Shown one piece after another: positions 57,046 through 64,000 of a stretch of 64,000 nt of DNA (positions within the stretch are counted from its first letter, which is position 1; every line of letters begins with the position of its first letter). The translations under genes and the position numbers were made by a program. Source of the stretch: Cryptomeria japonica (Eukaryota; Streptophyta; Pinopsida; Cupressales; Cupressaceae); assembly GCF_030272615.1 (NCBI RefSeq), contig NC_081415.1:601297644-601361643 (forward strand), in the 5' to 3' direction. Below the pieces are notes generated by a model, which had not been told where the DNA came from, made no database searches, and saw nothing but the letters and a program-made list of their open reading frames with translations.

Positions 57046-58350
57046 TCTTCCATAGCTTTCAACCAACATTTATATTTACATGCTTAAATTATTGATTTCG
57101 GTTCAACTTGAGAAATTAAACATACCTCATTAGTTTCCAATTTTCTTCTTGTCATCACTCCATTGTTCTTATCCCCAGTGATCTAATCTTCTGAATGATT
57201 CAATCTCACATACCTAGGAGTCTTTTGACTCTCTGTTCCTCTTCCTGATTCTTCAGTTACTATTGAATTTTTTGATACTGCCAGAGTAACTAGTTCAACA
57301 CTTTGTTCAGGTAAAGATGCTACCAGTTCAAATATAATCATTTCCACTGCTGGTTCTTGCTCATAAACTTTGATTTGACTTCTATTTAGCTCATCCACCT
57401 TGATATTAACACTCTCCACAATTCTTTGCAATCTCTTGTTATAACATCTATATGCCTTGCTTTCATTACAATAACCAAGAAACATGCCTTCATTACGTCT
57501 AAGATCAAATTTGGCAATGATATCATCTCTCTTGATATAACATTTATTACCAAATATTTTGAAATACTTAACTGTAGGTGTATTGCCAAACCATAATTCA
57601 TAAGGTGTCTTCCCGGTTTCTCCTTTGATATGTACTATTGAATGTATAAACCAGTGTGCTCACTATTTCTCTCCAGTAGATATGAGGTAGACTAGCTTCC
57701 ATCATCATTGTTCTATCAACATCCAAGATAGTTCTGTTCTTACTTTCCACAACTCCATTTTGCTGAGGTGTCCAAGGAGCAGAATTTTTTCTCCTTATAC
57801 CATGCTTCTCACAAAAGTTATTAAACTTATTGGATGTGAATTCTCCACTATGATCTGACCTCAAACATTTAATCTTCAATCCTGTCTCTGTCTCAACTTT
57901 AGCTTTAAAGATTTGAACTTTTCAAATGCTTCATATTTCTCCCTTAGAAAAGTAACCTACATCATTCTAGAATAATAATAAATGATTAGAATAAAATATC
58001 TATCACCTTGAAAAATTTTAACTATAGCAGGGCCACACAAATCAGTATGAATAAGATCAAGAACATCATTAGATTTATCTTGTAATTCCTAAAAGAGGTT
58101 TTGACCTGTTTACCTATTTGACATTCTTTACATACCGGATTATAGGGCTTCACAATCTTATGTATATTTCTAAATGCCTTCGTTGAACTAACCTTCACAA
58201 TGCAATCAAAATTCACATGACACAACCTCTTATGCCATAGCCAACTCTCATCAATTTGTGCAATCAAACATTTCTTCTCACTAGAACTCAAATGAAATAT
58301 ATTACGTTTTGTCTGTTTACTGGTTGCAATCTCCAAACCAGATTTGTTAA
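57046..58350 (-). pseudogene. copia-2 integrase, degraded
   Basis: The minus strand shows the zinc motif WHKRLCHVNF with CKECQIGKQVKTSF (58250-58095). A frameshift follows near 58085 (FRNYKINLMM). The core continues with CLRSDHSGEFTSNKF (second Asp, near 57865), TPQQNGVVESKNRTILD (Glu, near 57760) and MMMEASLPHIYWRE. The C-terminal part (LGYCNESKAYRCYNKRLQRI) continues to the linker at about 57180. Several frame changes occur near 57600-57640 and 57920. The order and motifs match copia-1 integrase. Confidence 0.87.
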
Positions 58351-58375
58351 TGATTTTGCATTTTCCATCCTTGAT

Positions 58376-58720
58376 CTATAATTGAAATCCCTTATCCACC
58401 AATTGTCCTACACTCAAAATATTATACCTTAAGCTTTCAATATAATAAACATTAGTAGTATTGATCTTACCATCTTGTGATATAGTTCCTATTCCTTTGA
58501 TCATATATGCTTTGTCATCTCCAAATCTAACCAGATCGCCATCAAATTCTTGCAAAGATAGAATTTTCCCTTTATCTCCAGTCATATGATGTGAACAAAC
58601 ACTATCAATTACCCATTCATCCTTGTCTTCAATTTTAGCAGCAAGTGCCTTCTCTTCAGGTACATTCTCTTCCAGTGTTGAAACATCTTCCTTGATAGCC
58701 AGGAACACCCATTCCTTCAA
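58376..58720 (-). pseudogene. copia-2 protease region
   Basis: The minus-strand frame includes VIDSVCSHHMTGDKGKILSL. The retropepsin triad D-S-G is changed to D-S-V, whereas copia-1 still has DSGCSHHM. It is followed by DLVRFGDDKAYMIKGIGTIS and YNILSVGQLVDKGFQL. The altered Gly in the active-site loop would be expected to damage activity. It lies between gag and integrase as usual for Ty1/copia. Confidence 0.85.
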
Positions 58721-58789
58721 ACCACTAGCAGAGTCTTCTGTCGGTTCATCATCAAAATCAGTAACACCTTCCTCATCCTCTATGTAGCA

Positions 58790-59781
58790 TTATTTGTCTC
58801 TGTTTTTCTTGTATTTATACTTGTTCTTATATCCAGGGTTAGGCTTAAAAGATCTTCTAACTCTTTCTTCAAATCTTGAATTCCTTTTAGGACATCTAGA
58901 TGCAAAATGACCAATCTTATTGCATGCAAAACATTTGAAAGGTGCTTTTCCTTCATACTTACTTCCTAGCGGTCCTTTAGGTACTCTTCTAGCAAATAGT
59001 GCTTCAAGTTGCTCAAACTCATCATCTTCTCTCTTTATATCATTCAATTCCTTTGCATATAAAGCTTTCCAACTTTGCTTACTGGTTACTGATGTAGATG
59101 CATGGAAAGCAGGTTCAAACTTCACAGCTCCAGAAGGTCCAAATTCTTCAAGCTCAAAAGCAGATAATTTACCAATCAAGGTATCTGTATTGACAAAATT
59201 ATTAGCCATTGTTCTCAATTCATTAATTGTTGTAGCCTTCATTTTTTAAGCCGGTTGTAGGGCTCTCAGAACTTTAGAAACAATTTCATCTTCACTCAGA
59301 GTTCCACCACAACATTGAATTCCCATAACAATCTCATTTACCATTTCCATGAATGTAGTAATCCTTCATCTTCTTCCATCTTCAGGTTTTCATATCTCAC
59401 CCGGTAACCATCAAGTTTAGCAATATTCACTATAGGGTCACCTTTATTAAGAGTCTCCAAATTATCCCATATAGCCTTTCCAGATGATTTGTTAGTTAAT
59501 CCCATTATTTGCTGATCAGAAAGTGCACACAAGATGGATTCTCTTTCTCTAAAATCATTCTCAAGCTCCTTATCCAAGTTTGTGGGAGGATGATTTCCAG
59601 ATGCCGAATTATGAGGTGTAACACCATTCTATGTGATCTTTCAAATCTCCTTACCGAGACATCTCAGATGAGTCTCCATCCGAATACTCCATACTATGTA
59701 ATTTGTTCCATCAAGTTTAGGAATATCTTTCCAAAAGATATCTCCAGATGAACTAGATGAACTTGAACTGTTAGACACCAT
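58790..59781 (-). pseudogene. copia-2 gag with intact zinc knuckle, degraded
   Basis: The likely start is the ATG at 59779-59781 (MVSNSSSSSSS-like). The middle part reads LENDFRERESILCALSDQQI and YENLKMEEDE, with a frameshift near 59365 and a stop near 59246. The C-terminal half (59242-58790) includes KLSAFELEEFGPSGAVKFEP and the zinc knuckle CFACNKIGHFASRC near 58930-58890, C-x2-C-x4-H-x4-C. Basic residues follow (RRSFKPNPGYKNKYKYKKNR). It would coat and package the element's RNA. Confidence 0.85.
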
Positions 59782-59820
59782 AGGATCTTCCTCAAGCAGT
59801 TAAGCTTTTTGCGGAGAGGA

Positions 59821-59837
59821 CCAGAGCTCTGATACCA
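59821..59837 (-). other. Primer binding site of copia-2
   Basis: On the minus strand TGGTATCAGAGCTCTGG lies two bases from the 5' LTR end, matching the initiator-tRNA-Met complement at its first 12 positions. Confidence 0.88.
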
Positions 59838-59839
59838 AT

Positions 59840-60472
59840 TGTTAGATAGTTCAAATAATCAGAAGACAACTGAGATGGGGGGGGGGGGGTTGAATCAGTT
59901 GTCATAGATTACCAGAACATTTAGAAATTAAAACTTTAATACCAAAACCCAAAACATTAATTAATACTGGAATGCTTAAACCAAATACCAAAATAACAGT
60001 TAAACCAATTAAGCATAAACAGTAATCAGAGAATAAATATCATCCACATGATATCAAGATTTATACATGGAAAAATTGGTAAAGGGAAAAACCACGGTGG
60101 GAAGCCTACCCATAGTCAAATAATACTTTTGCAGTAAGTATGTGAATTACAATTGAGGGGCTTGCACTTGTAGGAAGGCCAACAACCTAGAGCATACTGC
60201 TGATCACAAAAGGAGTCTCACTCACTACATAGAAATCTAGACTACAATCCGAAAGAATGAATGAACTGCAAAGATAACATATCCTATGCGTGAGTATAGT
60301 TCCGATTAAGCTCAATACTGAAGTAATAAATCTTCTTACATAAACCCAATTTTATCTCCAATGATCGATCAAATCCTCTTCCTGAATGATATTACATTAT
60401 TTTCACATTACATATCCATCCCATTGCATGACCATGATCTACAATGAGATCTTACATCATATATATACAAAC
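59840..60472 (-). repeat. copia-2 5' LTR, promoter-proximal piece
   Basis: Begins (plus) TGTTAGATAGTTC with the G-tract hairpin at 59865-59903. It is cut at 60472, right beside the sense-strand TATATATA (60457-60467), by the LTR of gypsy-2. In intact copies the sequence continues cccttgaccac. Confidence 0.88.
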
Positions 60473-62081
60473 TGGTGCAGGGCACCTAACACTCCAATAT
60501 GAAAGTTTTTGTTTTCTTTCAAGTTTGTGTGTTATCTTTGTGATGTAATAATGGACCAACCATTTGGGACTCAGTAGAGCCATGGTTGAGTTGTCCAAGT
60601 TTTGGTTTGAGTCATTTGTGTTTAGGATGCTGTTAGCCTGAGAAGTGAGATGCTTAGGTAGTTCACATGAGAAGTACTCTAGATGTGTGAATTCATGTAA
60701 TAGAGGTCAATTATGTTGTTTTTAGGTCTTCTAGTGTGTTTGATGACATTCAGGAGTCCTAAAATGCATTAGAATGCAAAGTTGCATCTTGAAGTCAAAA
60801 GATGTAAAAAGTTGCTAAGTAACATTTTGCAATTTCTTGCAAAAGTTGCATTTTTGGTTAAAGGTGTTAAAAAGTTGGTTAAATCAACTGAACCAAGAGG
60901 ATAAAAGCCAAATTTCACTTCATTGTACGGGTTGGAGGATTGGAAATGCAAGAGCAAGTTTTTGGATTGTGAAGCAATCTTCTTTTCACCGTTTTTGATA
61001 GCTTTTCACTTGTTTTTCATTGCTTGGTACAGTCCAGTATGGACATGATTGTGTAAAATAATTTTAGGGAATGAGTGTTCATTGAATTTAATTTTCAAAA
61101 GCTTGATTTGAATTTTTTATTGTCCTAGGTTGCAGATATTTCTTCCATTCTTTGCAACTAGGTGTAGGGTTTAAGAGAAAGAAAATGGCTCTAACCTAAG
61201 TACTATTTGATGGCACCTATTGAAATAATTAAAAGGATAGATTAGGGTCTATATATACTTTTAGGATAGTATTTGTGGTTTTGCAGTTCCTTAAGGAGGA
61301 GAAACAATGAAGCCCTAGGCTCATCGCTGGGAGTAGGTGAGCTAGGACAACAAAAAAGTGTGTTTTAAGAGCACATATAGAATTGGCACATGGTAAAGTG
61401 TCATATGGTTGGAAATACATGAGTATTACCTTGAATAATCCTAAATCTTTTGGAACCTTAGTTTTGACTGGTGAAGAGTTTCAAACCCATCTTTCCTAGT
61501 CACCTGGTGAGGCCTAAACCCTCAAAAATAGTGCAGCATTGGAAATCCCACTTGTATGGATAACCCAGATGCCAATTTTTAGTATTATTTGTAACTCCCA
61601 AAAGGGTACTCAAATAAATAATTTATTTCTAGACTTGATTGGAAAATTTGCAAACTAAGGCCCTAAAACTGCCAAGGGAGGGCTAATTCAATTGGGCCTA
61701 TTTGAGCTCGATAGAGACCTAGAAAGGATAGAAAGCCAAAGCGATGGGTTTGGTGATCCTAAAAGCCCTAAAATACTTCAAAGACATCTGATAGATGCAT
61801 TGTGAGTCCATTGGAGGTGGTTGTGTGTTGAGATCCTTGCATGAGTGGTTGGATCCTAGGAGTGGAGTGTGTGTGATTGAGGTGGCAACCTCAAGAGGGG
61901 GAGTTGCTTGTCCAAAACCATTGGCTATACCTAGGAGGAAAGACAAAGTGTTTCAAACCTTGGAGGTATCATTAGCATAAACCCCTACTATGTACCATTG
62001 GATTGACTTGAGTAGTTGAAGCATTGAGTAGGACAAGTCACTCAAGAAGGTGTATTGGATCAAGCTCCAAGACTCTCTGCA
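60473..62081 (+). repeat. 5' LTR of gypsy-2 (about 1.6 kb)
   Basis: It starts TGGTGCAGGGCACC, a small tip hairpin, and ends near CTCTGCA (62081), giving TG...CA. A TATA-like tctatatatac lies at about 61248-61258. The exact 3' end could be up to six bases further right. No gene is supported inside it. Confidence 0.82.
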
Positions 62082-62087
62082 TCAGAG

Positions 62088-62100
62088 TGGTATCAGAGCC
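62088..62100 (+). other. Primer binding site of gypsy-2
   Basis: TGGTATCAGAGCC, a perfect 13-base complement of the plant initiator-tRNA-Met 3' end, six bases after the LTR. Confidence 0.95.
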
Positions 62101-62121
62101 ATTCTTTGAAAGATTTGGTGT

Positions 62122-63186
62122 ATGTCAGATTGTGAAGAATCGGAAGAAAGTTCAATGCCTCCAAAGGCAATGAATCCAGAAGTCATCTGATAGTTGGTGG
62201 CAGAGATGATAGAAGGATTTAGGGATGCAGAAGGAAGTAGAGGAACCAGAGAGGTTAAGAAGGAGAAGGGGAAGGTAAAGACAAAATGGGGAGATGAGAC
62301 TGATGAAGAAGTGGAAGATGGAGAGGAACCATCAGTAGTAGCCATGCCTCAAGACCAAAATCTATTCTTGGATGTAGTCAAATCCATTTCCAAAGACAAC
62401 TTGGATGGATTACCCACCTATGGAGGAAATCTCAATGGAGAAGAGTTTCTAGATTGGATAAAGGCGCTAAATAATCACTTTGATTATAAAGAGGTAGCGG
62501 AAGAGAAAAGAGTAAATGTGGCCAAATCAAGATTGAGAGGGCCAGCATTAGTTTGGTGGAATATGATGCAAGAAGAAAGGATACAAGAAGGTAAGAAAAA
62601 GATAACTTCATGGGAGCGTATGAAGATCAGACTTAAGGCTCAATTTCTTCCAGGGGATTATGAGGTACAAATCCATAAGAGACTACAATATCTAAAACAA
62701 AGAGAGTTAGATGTCAATTAATACACTAAGGAATTCCACAAGCTCAGTTTAAGGGATAGAAAGCATGAGAATGAAGTAGAGAAGTTGGCCAGGTACATGA
62801 ATGTCCTTAGACAAAATATACAAGATGAGATCAGTATCCTCACACAAGACATTATCCATAAGTGTTTTCAGTTGGCCTTAAGGGTAGAGGAGAAGATCAA
62901 GAGGAGAAGTGAACAAAATAAAAAACATAGAGGAGGTAAGAATTTCAGAGGTAGAGGAACCTTTGGTAGGGGGCATAAATCATCAAGAAATGAAGAGAAA
63001 CAAAACCAAGAAGGCAATGGGGACTCTCAAAGAGGATAATTTAGAGGATCCTTTAGAGGAAGGAGCAATTTTAGGGGAAGGTTTGGAAACTCAGGGAGAG
63101 GAAACACAGTCTTCACTAGTAGGTGCTATCATTGCAACCAAGTTGGGCATACCATGAGTAAGTGCCTGAGAAAAGCCTCAAGCTAA
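62122..63186 (+). pseudogene. gypsy-2 gag, interrupted only by stop codons
   Basis: One frame of 355 codons runs from ATG 62122 to TAA 63184-63186. The N-terminus is acidic. The capsid-like region reads GLPTYGGNLNGEEFLDWIKA and ALVWWNMMQEERIQEGKKKI (about 62410-62600), the retrotransposon gag pattern. A Gly/Arg-rich stretch (FRGRGTFGRG) precedes a zinc knuckle, CYHCNQVGHTMSKC, at 63124. In-frame stops are TGA-TAG at 62188-62193, TAA at 62719-62721 and TAA at 63037-63039; there is no frameshift. The next open frame (62194) starts at an internal Met and is not the original start. Gag would build the particle that packages element RNA. Confidence 0.85.
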
Positions 63187-64000
63187 ATAAGCTCATACAT
63201 GGGGGAAAGAAGAACTCAATCATTGCAAGATGAGGACACTTAGAGTGTGACTTCTTCCATCAACAAGGCAGGGCCAATGACAAATGGAGAAAACTTGACG
63301 ATGAGGAGAACAATTCTCAAGATACCCCAAGCTCAAGAGCCACTATAGAGGAAAAGTTTGTTTAAGACCACTTGTAGGTCACATGGGAAGATTTTTAAGG
63401 TGATTGTAGATTCAGGTTCCACTAAGAATATTGTCTCAGTTGAAATGGTGGACAAACGCAAACTAAAAAGATTACCTCATCTCACTCCTTACAAGGTATC
63501 ATGGCTCAACCGGGGTCAACATGTCTTGGTTGATGAACAAGCATGGGTGGAATTTGAAATTGGTGAGTATAAGGATAGATTATTATGTGACATATTACCT
63601 ATGGATGCTTGTCATTTTCTATTGGTCCGTCCATGGCAAGATGATGTGAGAGCTACTCATGATGGAGAAAAGAACAACTATCTTATCACCAAGAATGGAA
63701 AGAAGTACCAAATGGATCCACTACCTGATCCAAAGGAAGAAAATAAAATAGGTTCAAGTGTGATGGTGATGAGAGGTAAAGAGTTTCTCAAAGTATTGAA
63801 GCAAGAAGGTCATCAAGGCCATGCTATAGTGTTGAAGCCTAGAGATGAAGCTAAGGTAGATCCAATGAGTGAAGTACCTCAAGAGGTGCAAGGTCTACTC
63901 AAAAAATATGCAGAGGTGATAGGGGATGACATGCTTGATTCCTTTCTTCCAATGAGAGATGTGAATCATCAAATAGAATTAATACCATGGGCCAATCTTC
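63187..64000 (+). pseudogene. gypsy-2 protease and start of RT (partial)
   Basis: This continues in the same frame as gag, with stops at about 63241 and 63346, then open to the window end. The protease is KVIVDSGSTKNIVSVEMVD (D-S-G near 63410), then VEFEIGEYKDRLLCDILPMD and CHFLLVRPWQDD. Next comes a charged linker (KEFLKVLKQEGHQG), and the frame ends with MRDVNHQIELIPWANL, the usual pre-RT motif of gypsy pol. RT, RNase H and integrase lie beyond the window. The (L)xRPWQ-D phrase is typical of plant chromovirus proteases. Confidence 0.82.

Larger units (their letters stand above)
36899..60472 (-). mobile_element. Ty1/copia element copia-2, heavily nested
   Basis: The 3' LTR lies in three pieces (36899-37496, 43224-43322 and 54614-55152), separated by copia-3 and transposon B. 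The internal region is 55153-59839. The 5' LTR begins at 59840 and is cut at 60473 by gypsy-2, so its far end lies outside the window. Coding order on the minus strand is gag, protease, integrase, RT and RNase H. It belongs to the same family as copia-1, so the two can be used to reconstruct boundaries. Confidence 0.9.
60473..64000 (+). mobile_element. Ty3/gypsy element gypsy-2 (chromovirus-like), 5' part
   Basis: The 5' LTR is 60473 to about 62081, then a primer site, gag and the start of pol running off the window. The insertion point in the copia-2 LTR is exact (acaaac then TGGTGCAG), and CAAAC (60468-60472) should be the TSD. A single-frame gag-pol and one-knuckle gag fit chromovirus-type elements (Reina/CRM-like is inferred from memory of the protease-RT linker). 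Confidence 0.85.

Noticed and set aside
1-64000. tRNA or rRNA genes
   Set aside because: I looked for A/B-box and cloverleaf-like segments and rRNA landmarks and saw none; the only tRNA-related signals are retrotransposon primer sites.

Overview
This is a stretch of a large, repeat-rich nuclear plant genome, most likely a gymnosperm (inference). The evidence is nested Ty1/copia and Ty3/gypsy elements, LINE remnants, giant DNA transposons, introns, and one small spliced host gene of a plant-specific family. Nothing prokaryotic is present.

Layout. (1) 1-10350: 3' part of a degraded Tat-type Ty3/gypsy element: pol with two RNase H domains on +, a plant-mobile-domain gene antisense to it, then PPT and 3' LTR. 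It sits inside (2) copia-1 (minus strand, 10351-24547), which is also split by (3) transposon A (11010-20500). Transposon A carries a 5.3-kb fold-back array of a 20-bp motif and a solo LTR with TSD TTTTT. (4) 24548-36898: the only non-nested stretch. It holds a 94-codon, three-exon host gene (32276-33685, minus), a diverged tandem duplicate of its 3' half, and LINE fragments. (5) 36899 to beyond 60472: copia-2 (minus strand). It is split by copia-3 (37497-43218, TSD CTACA), which itself contains a solo LTR (TSD ATGTA), and by transposon B (43323-54613). A chromovirus-like Ty3/gypsy element (60473 to the window end) splits its 5' LTR.

The most interesting object is transposon B. It is about 11.3 kb with 24-bp inverted termini, clusters of a GCGTACGCGCT-type subterminal palindrome, a degraded multi-exon transposase-like gene on the minus strand, a convergent multi-exon accessory gene on the plus strand, and a 359-bp tandem repeat between them. 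Transposon A has related termini, a matching second subterminal block and a 4-bp TSD, so A and B look like non-autonomous and (formerly) autonomous members of one family. I cannot assign the family with confidence; a Sola2-like affinity is a guess.

Element boundaries are unusually well supported because each nested insertion can be checked against an uninterrupted copy elsewhere in the window. For example, the copia-2 3' LTR, after removing its two insertions and their TSDs, is 1232 bp, the same as the uninterrupted copia-1 LTR. Coding regions of the transposable elements are all broken, mostly by in-frame stops that single transitions could produce.
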